Positions 18,584-29,630 are shown, numbered from the stretch's first letter. The stretch: DNA of 47,605 nucleotides from DASTBU01 sp035711845 (GCA_035711845.1 DASTBU010000139.1:1-47605), one strand, 5' to 3'. The notes: a model not told the origin generated them from the letters alone. Numbers and translations are program-made.

Positions 18584-19894
18584 ATGCGCGCAGCCCGGCA
18601 CGGCTTCGTACTGGCGGTTCTTGCGGCGACGTCGCACCTCCCGTCCGCCCAGCAGCGCGGGCCCGCCGTTCCCCCGCAACAACCCACCGCGATTGTCAAT
18701 GCCAACGTGGTCAGCGTGCGCGAGGGACGCATTATCCCGAACGCGACCGTGGTGCTTCGCGAAGGGAAGATCGTCACCGTCGGCACGGGCGCTGCGCCCG
18801 CGGGGCTCACGGTGATCGACGCCCGCGGCCGCTACGTCGTGCCAGGGCTGATCGACGCGCACACGCATATCGCCAACCTGCGCGCGGCGCGGACGGCGCT
18901 CGAGTCGGGTGTCACGACGGTGCGGAGCGCCGGCGTGTCGGCGTTCGTCGACGTCGGGCTGCGCGAGCTCGTGAAGAAGGGCGCGGTCGCCGGTCCCGAC
19001 GTGCTCGCCGCGGGCTACCACGTGCGGCCGCAGCTCGCGGAAGACGCGTTCCTGGTCGAGCCGAGCCTGTCAGCGTTCCTCGACGGGGGCGTGACGACGC
19101 CCGAGGCGATCCGCGAGGTCGTCCGCGCGAACCTCGCCCGGGGCGTCGACTGGATCAAGACGACCTCCACGGAGCGCGCCGGATTGCCGGACACGGATCC
19201 GCGTCGGCAGCTCTACACAGACGACGAGGTCAGGGTGATGGTGGAGGAAGCGGCCGCGAAGGGCATCCCCGTGATGGCGCACGCACACGGCGAGGAAGGC
19301 GCGCTCGCCGCGGTGCAGGCCGGCGTCAGGAGCATCGAGCACGGCACGTATCTCTCCGAGGACGCGCTGCGCCTGATGGCGGAGAAGGGCACCTACCTCG
19401 TCCCGACCTACGCGACCGTCGTCGATCTGGTCGAGCCCGGCGGCGACTACGACAACCGCGACCTGCGCCTGCGCGGCCGGCATCTGCTGCCGCGGCTGCG
19501 CGAAACCGTCCAGCGCGCGATGAAGCTGGGGGTGAAGATCGTCACCGGCGCGGACACGGGCTATGGTCCGAACAGCGTCACCCGGGTGTCGCACGAGGTC
19601 GCCGCCTTCGTGGAGATGGGCATGACGCCGCTGCAGGCCCTGCAGTCGGCTACGACGCGCGCCGCGGAGCTGCTGACCCTGACCGCGCGCACCGGCGCGA
19701 TCGAACCCGGCCTGGAAGCCGACCTGCTCGTCGTCGAGCGCAATCCGCTGCAGCACGTCGGTACACTGGACGATCCGCTCCTCGTGATGAGCAACGGCCG
19801 GATTGTGGTCAACCGCCTATCGTTCGGACGCCAGGCCGGAACGAACGGCGGCCGTACCGGCACCATATCTAAAGAGCAATGGCGGCCTGAGTGA
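18584..19894 (+). CDS. Exported metal-dependent amidohydrolase
   Basis: 436 residues. Amidohydrolase superfamily, of the imidazolonepropionase/prolidase-like type common in exported acidobacterial proteins. Signal peptide at 1-22 (ending PSAQ). The metal motif HTH is at 93-95 (GLIDAHTHIANL). A candidate bridging Lys lies in GVDWIKTTSTE, His ligands are in VMAHAHGEEG and RSIEHGTYL, and the catalytic Asp is in TGADTGYGP. The closing beta-sandwich segment (GLEADLLVVERNP) is intact. GAGGTG precedes the ATG. Likely substrates are cyclic amides or dipeptides, but this cannot be settled from the sequence. Confidence 0.9.
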   Translation: MRAARHGFVLAVLAATSHLPSAQQRGPAVPPQQPTAIVNANVVSVREGRIIPNATVVLREGKIVTVGTGAAPAGLTVIDARGRYVVPGLIDAHTHIANLRAARTALESGVTTVRSAGVSAFVDVGLRELVKKGAVAGPDVLAAGYHVRPQLAEDAFLVEPSLSAFLDGGVTTPEAIREVVRANLARGVDWIKTTSTERAGLPDTDPRRQLYTDDEVRVMVEEAAAKGIPVMAHAHGEEGALAAVQAGVRSIEHGTYLSEDALRLMAEKGTYLVPTYATVVDLVEPGGDYDNRDLRLRGRHLLPRLRETVQRAMKLGVKIVTGADTGYGPNSVTRVSHEVAAFVEMGMTPLQALQSATTRAAELLTLTARTGAIEPGLEADLLVVERNPLQHVGTLDDPLLVMSNGRIVVNRLSFGRQAGTNGGRTGTISKEQWRPE

Positions 19895-19998
19895 CATTTG
19901 CAGAATGGGCTAAACAACCTGAACGTGAAAGCGGTGTACTCCAACGGCGGCCGCCTGACGGCGCCGCGCTCGCGCAGATCGACGACTCACCTGCAAGA

Positions 19999-20086
19999 GG
20001 GGTCAGATCTTGTTCCTTGCACGAGTGTCATCTGTGTGCGACGTCTTCCAAACGGGACACTCGTGCAAGGAACAAGATCTGACCCC
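19999..20086. repeat. REP-like element with perfect 31-bp inverted repeat
   Basis: Arms 19999-20029 and 20056-20086 are exact reverse complements, with a 26-base loop. Each outer end is a GGGGTCAGATCT-type sequence, like the ends of elements moved by REP-associated Y1 transposases in other bacteria. No such transposase is in the window. It fills most of the 315-bp gap between the amidohydrolase and the serine hydrolase, and could also terminate the upstream transcript. Confidence 0.85.
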
Positions 20087-20209
20087 GCCAGGCCCAATCG
20101 GTGGGCTCCGGCTACAATCCGCTGGTGGTCTCCGGCCCCGAGCGCTCTGTGACGATTCGCGCGGACGGCCGTCCACGCTGAGAGGCTCGCGACACTCGGA
20201 GCGAATGAG

Positions 20210-21412
20210 ATGAAGTACCCAATCACGCTGGTAGCCGTGGTTCTCTTCGCGGCGGCCGTGTCTTCCACGCCGGCAGGCCCTTCCTCGGTTGCACAGGATA
20301 CGTCCCCGGCGGCGATGATGACCCGCATCGAAGGGCGGCAGGTCCCCGATCGTCAGGGCTTCGACGGCTTCACGCTCGAGCAACTCATGGAGAAGATGCG
20401 CGTCCCGGGCGTCAGCGTCGCCGTGATCAAGGACTTCGAGATCCACTGGGCGAAAGGCTACGGCACCTCTGACGTGACGACCGGCGCGCCGGTGACGCCG
20501 GATACGATTTTCCAGGCCGCGTCGATCAGCAAACCTACCGCGGCCATGGGTGTGATGCGGCTGGTGCAGGATGGCAAGATGTCGCTGGACGCCGAGATCA
20601 ACACCTTTCTGAAATCCTGGAAGCTGCCGGCCAGCGAGCATACCCGTGATCGTCCGGTGACGTTGCGCGCGCTGCTGAGTCACACCTCCGGGCTCGGAGA
20701 TGGCTTCGGATTTCCCGGTTATCCGCCGAACGCGCCGTTGCCTTCCGTCGTTCAAATCTTGAACGGCGAGAAGCCCTCCAACACGGGGAAAGTGCTGTTG
20801 GATCGTCCGCCGTTCACCGCCTACAAGTACTCGGGCGGCGGTGTGACCATCGTCCAGCTGGCAGTGACCGACACGACCGGCCGTGCGTTTCACGAGCTGA
20901 TGAAGAGCCTCGTGCTCGATCCGATTGGAATGCGCCACAGCGCGTTCGAGCAGCCGCTGTCCGCCGAGCGGGACTCCACGGCCGCGCGCGCCCACTCCGG
21001 CCGCGGTGCCGCGATGGATGCGAAGTGGCACGTCTATCCGGAGCTGCAGGCGGCCGGATTGTGGACGACGCCGAGCGATCTGGCTCGCCTCGCCATCGAG
21101 CTGCAGCGGACGCTGCAAGGGCAATCGACTCGGGTCCTCTCCCTGGCGAGCGCCCGCGAGATGATTACGCCCGTGGGGGTGGGCGACTTCGCTGTCGGAT
21201 TCGGCCTCCGCAAGCTCGGCGAGGGGTGGTACTTCGGCCACGGCGGGAGCAACTGGGGCTTTCAGTGCGACCTGGTAGCGCACGTGCGCAAGGGTTACGG
21301 CGTGGCCATCATGACCAACGCGGACAGCGGCGGCGTCGTGGTCAACGAAATCAGGAACAGGGTGGCGGCTGCCTACAACTGGGATTCTCTCGACAAACCG
21401 GTGCCTCGCTGA
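20210..21412 (+). CDS. Exported class C beta-lactamase-like serine hydrolase
   Basis: 400 residues. Penicillin-binding-protein fold of the beta-lactamase class C/esterase/D-Ala-D-Ala carboxypeptidase family. Signal peptide at 1-22. The catalytic SxxK is SISK at 105-108 (FQAASISKPT). The second motif is Tyr-Ser-Gly in AYKYSGGGV, replacing the usual YxN. The third motif is HGG in GHGGSNWGF, where lactamases have KTG. YSG with HGG is common in the esterase and peptidase branches, so hydrolysis of an ester or D-amino-acid peptide is more likely than beta-lactam resistance. It runs convergently towards the ADOP permease. Confidence 0.9.
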   Translation: MKYPITLVAVVLFAAAVSSTPAGPSSVAQDTSPAAMMTRIEGRQVPDRQGFDGFTLEQLMEKMRVPGVSVAVIKDFEIHWAKGYGTSDVTTGAPVTPDTIFQAASISKPTAAMGVMRLVQDGKMSLDAEINTFLKSWKLPASEHTRDRPVTLRALLSHTSGLGDGFGFPGYPPNAPLPSVVQILNGEKPSNTGKVLLDRPPFTAYKYSGGGVTIVQLAVTDTTGRAFHELMKSLVLDPIGMRHSAFEQPLSAERDSTAARAHSGRGAAMDAKWHVYPELQAAGLWTTPSDLARLAIELQRTLQGQSTRVLSLASAREMITPVGVGDFAVGFGLRKLGEGWYFGHGGSNWGFQCDLVAHVRKGYGVAIMTNADSGGVVVNEIRNRVAAAYNWDSLDKPVPR

Positions 21413-21490
21413 CGTCGCGGTCCCAGCCGGGAAGCGAACAGTGCGCCAGCTCTGAACTCGTCGGCGGTCTCGCTGGATCCGCGAGATGCC

Positions 21491-24136
21491 CTACTCACTG
21501 CGAAGGGCGCTCACCGGATCCACGCGGGTTGCCCTGCGGGCCGGCACGAAACAGGCCAGCATCGCCGCCAGCGCGATGACCGTCCCGAACGTCACGAACG
21601 TGACTGGATCAGTGGGCGGTGTCTCGAACAGCATCGTCTGTATCACCCGCGTCAGCCCGAACGCGGCAATCAGACCAATGAAGACGCCCGCCGCGGTCAA
21701 CCGGGCGCCGTGGCGCAGGACCATCCTCAGCACATCGCCCGGGTCGGCTCCGAGGGCCAGCCGAATGCCGATCTCGCGCGAGCGGCCGCCCACCATGAAC
21801 GACATGACGCCGTAGACGCCGATCGTCGCGAGGACCAGCGCCATCGAGCCGAATGTTCCGACGATCACGAGCCCGATCCGCTCGCCGCCGGTCGCTTCGG
21901 CGCGCAGCTGCTCCATCGAGCGGACGTCGTAGAGGGGCAGCTGATCGTCCACGGTCCACACCGCCTGGCGAATTGTGCCGGCTGCGGCTGCTGGGTCGCC
22001 GTTGGTCCGTGCGAGCACGATCATCGATCGCTCCAGCCATTGCCAGTGCATCGCGGTCGCCTGTGCCAGGGGCACGAACACCTCGGGCTCGGTCGATTGC
22101 GCGAGACCAAAGTGCTTCACGTCGGCTGCCACGCCCACGATCTCGACGGCGCCCCGATCGTCGTCGAGCCTGAATCGCTTGCCGATCGGGTCGTCGCCGG
22201 GCCAATACCGTCGGACGGCTGTCTGGTTCACGATTGCGACGGCCGGAGCGTTCGCACGATCGTCGTGCGTGAAGTCCCGGCCGCGCGTGATGTGCACGCC
22301 GAGCGTGGGGAAAAAGCCTGGCGAGACGAACCGCAGAAACACCATTGTGTCGTCGTCGGGCGCCGGCTGGGGACGTCCTTCGATGGACATGGAGATGTTG
22401 AACCCGCCTCCGGCGAGGGGAGCATGAGACGCGACAGCGGCAGCGGTGACGCCACGCTGCCGACCTACGCGTTCGACGAGCTCGTGATAGAACGCCGCGA
22501 CGCGCGCCGCCGCGCCATATCGTCCTTCCGGCAGCGACATCCGCACTGTCAGAAGGTTCGCTGGGTTGAACCCCAGATCGACATGTTGCAGCCGAACGAA
22601 ACTCCGCAGCAGCAATCCCGCCGCGACGAGCAGCACCAGGGCCAGGGCGATCTCCGCCGCCACGATGGTGCTGCTCAAGCGTCGTCGACGTACGCCGCCG
22701 GAGCTGCGCGACTCCTCCCGGAGCGCCTGCTGGACACTGGACCGCGAAGCCTCCAGCGCAGGCGCGACGCCGAAGACCAGGCTGGCAGCCAGCGAGATGG
22801 CCAGCGTAAAACCCAGGACGACCGCATCCACGCGCGTCTCCTGCAGTCGGGGAATATCCTGTGGCAGGAGGCCCTTGAAGAGTTCGGCGGTCCAGTACGC
22901 AAGCGCCAGGCCGACGACCCCTCCGACGACACCGATCAGCGCGCTCTCTGTCAGGAGCTGTCGCGCGACCCGCGACCGCGAAGCGCCGAGCGCCGCTCGC
23001 ACACTGATCTCGTGCTGCCGGCCGGTCGCGCGCGCGAGCAGCAGGTTGGCCACGTTCCCGCATGCGATCAACAGCACGAAGCCGACGGCCCCCAGGAGGA
23101 TGAATGCCGGATCCTGCACCTGCGCGACGACGCGCTCGTGAAGGCCGCGCACCCGTGCCGTGACATCGGTATTGGAGTGGGGTCTGACTTCCTCGAGCCC
23201 TTTCGCGATCACCGCCAGCTCCGCTTGGGCCTGATCGGCCGTGACACCGGGCCGCATGCGCCCGATGACGCTGAGGAAGCGAGAGCCGGTCGCCTCCAGT
23301 TCCTGGGGCGTCAGGTTGAGGGGAAGCCAGAGCTGGGCTCCAGTCGCACGGAGGGTGAGCTCCGGCGGCATGATGCCCAGCACGGTGTGCGGCTCGCCAT
23401 CGATCGCGATCGTCTGGTCGACGATGCCCGGGTCGGCACCGAAGCGGCGCCGCCACAGGCCGTAGCCGAGCACAACGACGGGAGGTGCGGCGTGCGGTTC
23501 GTCGCTCCAACGGAACGCGCGGCCGTATGTCGGAGGGATCCCCAGCATGTCGAAGTAGTTGCCCGAGCCCCGCGCGGCGACGACCCGCTCCGGCTCGCCG
23601 CGCCCGGTGAGGTTGACCGTCGTGCCGGCCGTGGCCGCGAGCTGCTCGAACGACGTCGCGTTCGCGCGCCAGTCGAGATAGTCGGGCGCGGTCACGCCCA
23701 TGTCGCGACCGTTGCGGTGGCCGACGACCGAGACCAGCCGTTCCGGCTCGTGATAGGGAAGCGGCCGGAGGACGACCGCGTACAGGAAGCTGAACATCGC
23801 CGACGTCGCACCGGTCCCGAGCGCCAGAGTGAGAATCGCCACCGCGGCGAATCCGGGGTTCTTCAGCAATGTGCGCGCGCCAAACCGCAAATCCTGCGAC
23901 AGAGCCTCCAGGCCGCCACCTCCCCGAACTTCATAGGCCAGCTCCCTGATCCGGCTCGGATTGCCGAAGCCCCTCATTGCGGCTCGCCGTGCATCGTCGT
24001 GTCCCATTCCGCGCCCGACGTTGGCCTCGGTAGCCAGCTCGATATGGGAGCGCATCTCCTCTTCGATATCGGAGATGACGGCATCCCGCCGCAGGAACCC
24101 ACGCAGCCGTACTCGGAGAATGGTGAGCCACGTCAC
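21491..24136 (-). CDS. ADOP-type MacB/FtsX family permease
   Basis: 881 residues. An acidobacterial duplicated orphan permease: two MacB-like periplasmic domains and two FtsX transmembrane blocks in one chain, with no ATPase encoded nearby. The N-terminal 75 residues are the short prefix domain of this family (IEEEMRSHIELATEAN). Typical segments are LTLALGTGATSAMFS for TM1, the SVRAALGASR coupling region, its second copy GIRLALGADPGDV, and a C-terminus of PARRATRVDP. It starts with GTG 10 bases after the PadR stop, so the two genes form one operon. The family is thought to belong to ABC-type export or envelope complexes. Its partner ATPase and substrate are unknown. Confidence 0.93.
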   Translation of the reverse strand: MTWLTILRVRLRGFLRRDAVISDIEEEMRSHIELATEANVGRGMGHDDARRAAMRGFGNPSRIRELAYEVRGGGGLEALSQDLRFGARTLLKNPGFAAVAILTLALGTGATSAMFSFLYAVVLRPLPYHEPERLVSVVGHRNGRDMGVTAPDYLDWRANATSFEQLAATAGTTVNLTGRGEPERVVAARGSGNYFDMLGIPPTYGRAFRWSDEPHAAPPVVVLGYGLWRRRFGADPGIVDQTIAIDGEPHTVLGIMPPELTLRATGAQLWLPLNLTPQELEATGSRFLSVIGRMRPGVTADQAQAELAVIAKGLEEVRPHSNTDVTARVRGLHERVVAQVQDPAFILLGAVGFVLLIACGNVANLLLARATGRQHEISVRAALGASRSRVARQLLTESALIGVVGGVVGLALAYWTAELFKGLLPQDIPRLQETRVDAVVLGFTLAISLAASLVFGVAPALEASRSSVQQALREESRSSGGVRRRRLSSTIVAAEIALALVLLVAAGLLLRSFVRLQHVDLGFNPANLLTVRMSLPEGRYGAAARVAAFYHELVERVGRQRGVTAAAVASHAPLAGGGFNISMSIEGRPQPAPDDDTMVFLRFVSPGFFPTLGVHITRGRDFTHDDRANAPAVAIVNQTAVRRYWPGDDPIGKRFRLDDDRGAVEIVGVAADVKHFGLAQSTEPEVFVPLAQATAMHWQWLERSMIVLARTNGDPAAAAGTIRQAVWTVDDQLPLYDVRSMEQLRAEATGGERIGLVIVGTFGSMALVLATIGVYGVMSFMVGGRSREIGIRLALGADPGDVLRMVLRHGARLTAAGVFIGLIAAFGLTRVIQTMLFETPPTDPVTFVTFGTVIALAAMLACFVPARRATRVDPVSALRSE

Positions 24137-24146
24137 GGCTTGCCCC

Positions 24147-24479
24147 TCACATGATCCCCCTCACCTTCGCGATAGCGAGGGCGAGCAGGTCCCAGCTTTC
24201 TTCTTCGATCGAGAGTTGCTTGCGGCCCGCTGCTGTCAGCTTGTAGAACTTGGCCCTGCGGCCCGTCTCGGTCACATCCCACTTCGAGGTGACCCAGCCT
24301 TTGTGCTCGATGCGGTACAGCGCCGGGTACAGAGCGCCCTGTTCGACCGAGAGCATCTCTTCAGACATCTGCCGGATGCGCTGGATGATGCCGTAGCCGT
24401 GGAGCGGCCCCAACGAGAGCGCCTTGAGGATGAGCATGTCCAGGGTACCTTGCAGCAGGTCGGCTTTGGGCGTGCTCAT
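24147..24479 (-). CDS. PadR-family regulator, acidobacterial ADOP-linked type
   Basis: 110 residues. Winged-helix repressor of the PadR family: LLQGTLDMLILKALSLGP opens the domain, HGYGI leads the second helix, and VEQGALYPALYRIEHKGW is the recognition helix and wing entry. The short C-terminal helix for dimerisation is present. It is the first gene of an operon with the ADOP permease 10 bases downstream, the usual pairing in Acidobacteria, and so is expected to regulate it. A palindrome across its own promoter (24530-24557) supports autorepression. The signal it senses is unknown. Confidence 0.94.
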   Translation of the reverse strand: MSTPKADLLQGTLDMLILKALSLGPLHGYGIIQRIRQMSEEMLSVEQGALYPALYRIEHKGWVTSKWDVTETGRRAKFYKLTAAGRKQLSIEEESWDLLALAIAKVRGIM

Positions 24480-24529
24480 CAGATGTCCACGAACAATAGC
24501 GGCCTCACCGGGACAGACACCTAAAGTGA

Positions 24530-24565
24530 TTAGGCATATTGAACCGCCAATGCCTAAGATGTCAA
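24530..24565 (-). promoter_or_regulatory. Promoter with overlapping palindromic operator for padR-ADOP operon
   Basis: On the minus strand a perfect -35 TTGACA (24565-24560) is followed, after 16 bases, by TTCAAT (24543-24538), a 4 of 6 match to -10. The inverted repeat TTAGGCAT-N12-ATGCCTAA (24530-24557) covers the spacer and the -10. The layout fits a repressor, most simply the PadR it drives, blocking RNA polymerase. Confidence 0.6.
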
Positions 24566-24601
24566 GGCATGATGACGGGGCGAAGTCCCCGGGTCTGGAG
24601 A

Positions 24602-24686
24602 CGCGCTACGCCGGCCGCCTTCGCGCCGCAGGCGCTTCGGCGAGCCTCGCCGGCGCTTCAGCGGAGGCGGGAGCGGAGCGGGCCTT
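24602..24686. repeat. 85-bp dispersed repeat, copy B
   Basis: Second copy of the repeat at 17151-17235, with about 8 differences. It lies between the padR promoter and the stop codon of the NtrC-family regulator, 8 bases past the latter, and could therefore form part of its 3' untranslated region. Confidence 0.8.
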
Positions 24687-24693
24687 GGTGTGG

Positions 24694-26036
<1,343 letters not shown>

Positions 26037-26040
<4 letters not shown>

Positions 26041-27476
26041 GCCGACCGCTCCTGGTGCTCGGCCCTGGCGGCTGGGAGGGTGACCCTGAACGCGGCACCG
26101 CCAAGTTCGCCCTGGACGACCGTCACGTCCCCGCCCGACAGCAACGCGTTCTTCCTGGCAATCGAGAGGCCAAGCCCCATGCCCTCCTTCTTGAACGTAA
26201 TCGTCGGCTCGAAGAGGGTAGCGGAAGCCTCCTTGCTCAGGCCCGGTCCGGAGTCGTGCACGTCTATCACAACGCGATCATCCTCTTCGTGCGTGCGCGC
26301 GAGGAGAGTGCCCCCGGGGCCGGCCGCTTCAGCGGCGTTCTGGAGCAGATTGGTCAGGATGCCTTTCACCAGGTCCGCCGACGCGAGTATCCGTGGACGG
26401 CGCTCGTCCAACCTGAGATCGCAGGCGGTCTCGGGATGCACGCGCTGCAGCAGCGCCACGCGCTCGGTGACGAGCGCGTTGACGTCCAGAACCTCCGGGT
26501 TCACCGGCGGCTCGCTCGCGAATTCGGAGAACGCCCGCACTCGACGCTCGAGGGACTCGATTTCGTTGATCACGATCTGCACGGCCTGGTCGATGAAGGT
26601 ACGGTCGGGCGTCGGATGCCGCGCCTGCATCTCCTCCACGGTCAGTCGGATGGGTGTGAGCGAGTTCTTGAGCTCGTGGGCGGTCTTGCGTGCCAGCGAC
26701 TGCCAGCTGGCCATTCGGGTCAGGTGAACGAGCCGGTCGCGGCTCTCCTCGAGCTGGTCCGCCATGCGGTTGAACGCATCCACCGCGCGGCCGACTTCGT
26801 CGCGCGGCGCGTGTCCGGCATCCCGCGGTTCGATCCTTCGCGACCAGTCACCCGCCGCGAAGGCTGTGAGCGCCGCGGTGAGCTGCTGGATCGGCTGGCT
26901 GATCCGATGGGCGATGATCACGAGCGGCACGAGGGACGCCAGCCAGGCCGCGCCGAGGAGCACGAGAAGGGCGAGGGTGAATCCACGCCTGAGATCCCGG
27001 GCGTCGAACGCGTCCACGAGCCGCCGGGTCTTTCGAAGCTCGGCGGACAGATACTCCATCCTGATGCCGCCCAGGTCGCGGCTGTACGTCTCGACGCCCC
27101 TCCAACCGCCGGAACCATCGGCACGCCGCATGTAATCGACGCGATCGCCGCCGGGCCCCGACACGCCGAAGCGCTCGGGCTCGCCGCTGTCCCAGAATGC
27201 GCGGACGGGCTCGGGCCAGCGTGACTCGTCCGCAAACGCGTACGCGGTCGGGCTCGCTCGTCCGGCGAGGGCCTCGTCCTTCAGCGCTTCGCGTTCGCGC
27301 TGGTAGAACTCGCGCACGGTCGCTTCGAGTGTTCGCGAGAGCCGGTCGAGCTCGCCCGTCGTCGCGTACCGCAGGCTGCGGTCGAGCAACGACGTGGTGA
27401 TCCAGACCGTTGCCGCCAGCGGCAGCAGCGTCGAAGCGAGGAAGGCGGCGATAAGGCGGTTACGAAGTCGGTTCAT
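26037..27476 (-). CDS. NtrY-like membrane sensor histidine kinase
   Basis: 479 residues. TM1 at about 8-30, an extracytoplasmic sensor segment of about 130 residues, TM2 at about 165-188, a HAMP domain (about 189-245), a phospho-acceptor domain with His267 (KTAHELKNSLTPIR), and a complete ATPase domain (N box NLLQNAAEAAG, G1 DSGPGL, G2 GMGLGLSIARKN). The periplasmic part has no family I recognise, so the signal is unknown. The ATG at 27476 overlaps the stop of the DUF4390-like gene, and its own stop overlaps the regulator start, so the three are translationally coupled. An upstream extension of the frame to 28034 is only a shadow of the preceding gene. Confidence 0.95.
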
Positions 27477-28090
27477 CGCGGGCGAGCACGAGAGCCGCCG
27501 CGCCGCGGCAGCCGGAACGGCCCGGCTTCGAGCGCGTCGGTCGACGACTCGGTCCTGCGGCGACGGCTCAACGCGTCGATGAGCGCCTGCAGCGTGAAAG
27601 CCGAACCGTCGTCCCCACTGGCTGCGCCCTCGCTGTCCAGTATGCGGTACTCGAGGCGAATGAAGAACGGAGCGTCTGCGGCGATCGCGCCCAGCGCGCG
27701 GAAGGGGACCGTCACCTGCTCGAGGCACCACGACACGGCAGCCCCCGCCGTCAGGTGCGAGATCGACCGGGAACGCGATTCCAGCGTGGCCACGGCAAAC
27801 CGTTCTTCCCAGAGATCGTAGCTCAGGGCGAACAGCTGTCGGGCGGATGCCACCGGCGCCCGGTCCGGCCCCGGCAGCACCATCAGTGCGAGCTCCACGC
27901 GCACCGATCGGCCGTCCGTCAAGCGGGCCAGGGGCTCCCCCTTGAGGAAGGTGAACCCGGGCGCGCGTATCTGCAGCGCGTCGCCGGCCGTGGTCACGCT
28001 CACGGCCTGCGCAGCAGCCCGCGTCGATGGGCACACGATCAGCGCGAGCACGAACAATCCGGCCCCACGGGGTGCGCAGCGCGCCGGCAC
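27473..28090 (-). CDS. Exported DUF4390-like protein
   Basis: 205 residues with a signal peptide (ending ARAAAQ at about 28). The body is predicted beta-rich, and its layout resembles DUF4390, a family repeatedly found beside NtrY-type kinases. A low-complexity Arg-rich tail (RRGGSRARPR) may be a C-terminal extension. It starts 1 base after the Omp85-like gene ends and overlaps the kinase start. A periplasmic role modulating the sensor is an inference from this position. The family match rests on recall of its pattern, not on a search. Confidence 0.7.
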   Translation of the reverse strand: MPARCAPRGAGLFVLALIVCPSTRAAAQAVSVTTAGDALQIRAPGFTFLKGEPLARLTDGRSVRVELALMVLPGPDRAPVASARQLFALSYDLWEERFAVATLESRSRSISHLTAGAAVSWCLEQVTVPFRALGAIAADAPFFIRLEYRILDSEGAASGDDGSAFTLQALIDALSRRRRTESSTDALEAGPFRLPRRGGSRARPR

Positions 28091-28091
28091 G

Positions 28092-29630
28092 CTACCTCTG
28101 TACTCCCAGGCTGCCCCCCAGCCGGAGTCCCAGCGCGATGGCGGCGCCCAGGTTGTCGGTATTCAGCGGGAAGCCCACGGTGAGGAACGCCGGGCCCGCC
28201 TGGAAGCCGAGACCGGTCGAGACCCGCACATCGCGCGTGCGGCCCTCGTCCCAGACCGACCCGACGTCGAGGAAAACGGCGATCCCGCGAAACGCGTACT
28301 CGACTGACGCATGGACCATCCGATCTCCACCGGCGGGCGCGATGTCGTACTTGTCCCAGCCGCGGAGCGTGGTGGAGTCCCCGAGCGCAAAGCGCTCGAA
28401 GAGCGGCGCGTCACCCGTGATGCCGCCTGCCATTGCCGTGACGAGCACCCGATGATTCCCCCACCCATAGCGGTACCAACCTCGTCCCAGATACCTCGTG
28501 TACGCAAGGTCGCTTTCGAGCGCGCGCGACCCGGCGCGCACTCCGAAGCTCGCGTGGACGTCGTGAGTCGCGCTGCCGGTGTCCTTCCAACGGCCGCCGT
28601 ACGCAATCGACGCGACCGCCGCGTTGGCCATCTCCGAGCCGGTCGCGGGTGGCAGCGCATCCAGTTCAGTGATGGAGACACCCGCCGCCAGGGTGACCTG
28701 GGGCGTGACCGCGAACTTCACCAGTGGCGTGATCGTGGAGCGGTCGTCGTACGGGCGGGCAATCTCCGGGTTCACGGCGAGCGCATCGAGCGTGGCGCTG
28801 CGCCACGTCGGGTCGAACGCCGTCCACTCGAGGCTGGCGCCCAGGCGTTCCGTTCCCAGCCGTCTCGTTTCGAAGCGCAGCCCGAAGCCCGAGTATTCCT
28901 CGATCAGGTCGTCCCCGTTGTCTATCGCGACGATCGGCGTGAAGCGGAGATCGCGGCCGCCGACAGCGAGCTCGAGGTAGCTGCCCCAGCCCTGTTCCGA
29001 GTGGAAAACGACATTCGATTGCCGGGTCTCGAAGCGAAGCCATCGTGACTGCTCGCTCCGGCGCGCCTCGTATATCAGCCTGATCCGGCCGGGTTCGCTC
29101 CCGCGGGCGATGCGGCGGCTGATGTCGTAGCGGGGAAGCGCCTGCCTGATCCGCTGCTCGATCTGTTGCGCGTCATCGGAATCGAGTCGCTTGTCGACGA
29201 GCGTCAGCAGGTCGTCGCGCAGCGCCTCCGTGAGCTCGCTGTCGGGAACGCCGTCGATCTCGGCCCGCTCGACAACGTACCGGGCGTTCACGTTCTCCTC
29301 TTGATCGCGGTGATCGTGCTCGCGTTGCCGGACCATGACGAAAATTACGCGGATCTCGCCGCCGGAATCCCTGACGGCCCGCCAGGCCGCGACATACCCT
29401 GGCCGTTCCGCCTCGATGCGAGCCGCCAGTTCGTTCAAGCGCTCCTGAGTCAGCGGCGTGCCGGCCAGTTTCCGGAACTCCTCTTGAAGCCCGGGACTCA
29501 GACGATGGGCGTCGAACCCGGATACCTCTGCTGAAGTGATGAGCGTGCCCTCCGGCACGGTGGACCTTTGTGCCGGGGACGCCTGGGGCGCCAACGCCAG
29601 CAACGTGACGAACAATCCAAGTGTCCTCAT
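28092..29630 (-). CDS. Omp85/BamA-like outer-membrane beta-barrel protein
   Basis: 512 residues. Signal peptide at 1-20 (ending SPAQ). The next roughly 190 residues contain POTRA-like units (VSGFDAHRLSPGLQEEFRKL; VPDSELTEALRDDL). The C-terminal half is a 16-strand-type barrel with the diagnostic loop-6 RGW in FALGDSTTLRGW, and late strands AFLDVGSVWDEG-like and GLGFQAGPAFLTVGFP. The size is closer to TamA than to BamA (about 800), so it may assemble or secrete a subset of proteins or lipids. It heads the operon with DUF4390-like, NtrY-like and NtrC-like genes. The start at 29630 is chosen for the signal peptide. Confidence 0.88.
   Translation of the reverse strand: MRTLGLFVTLLALAPQASPAQRSTVPEGTLITSAEVSGFDAHRLSPGLQEEFRKLAGTPLTQERLNELAARIEAERPGYVAAWRAVRDSGGEIRVIFVMVRQREHDHRDQEENVNARYVVERAEIDGVPDSELTEALRDDLLTLVDKRLDSDDAQQIEQRIRQALPRYDISRRIARGSEPGRIRLIYEARRSEQSRWLRFETRQSNVVFHSEQGWGSYLELAVGGRDLRFTPIVAIDNGDDLIEEYSGFGLRFETRRLGTERLGASLEWTAFDPTWRSATLDALAVNPEIARPYDDRSTITPLVKFAVTPQVTLAAGVSITELDALPPATGSEMANAAVASIAYGGRWKDTGSATHDVHASFGVRAGSRALESDLAYTRYLGRGWYRYGWGNHRVLVTAMAGGITGDAPLFERFALGDSTTLRGWDKYDIAPAGGDRMVHASVEYAFRGIAVFLDVGSVWDEGRTRDVRVSTGLGFQAGPAFLTVGFPLNTDNLGAAIALGLRLGGSLGVQR

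Noticed and set aside
20210..21412. Reading as a beta-lactam resistance gene
   Set aside because: The second and third active-site motifs are YSG and HGG, typical of esterase/peptidase relatives rather than YxN and KTG.
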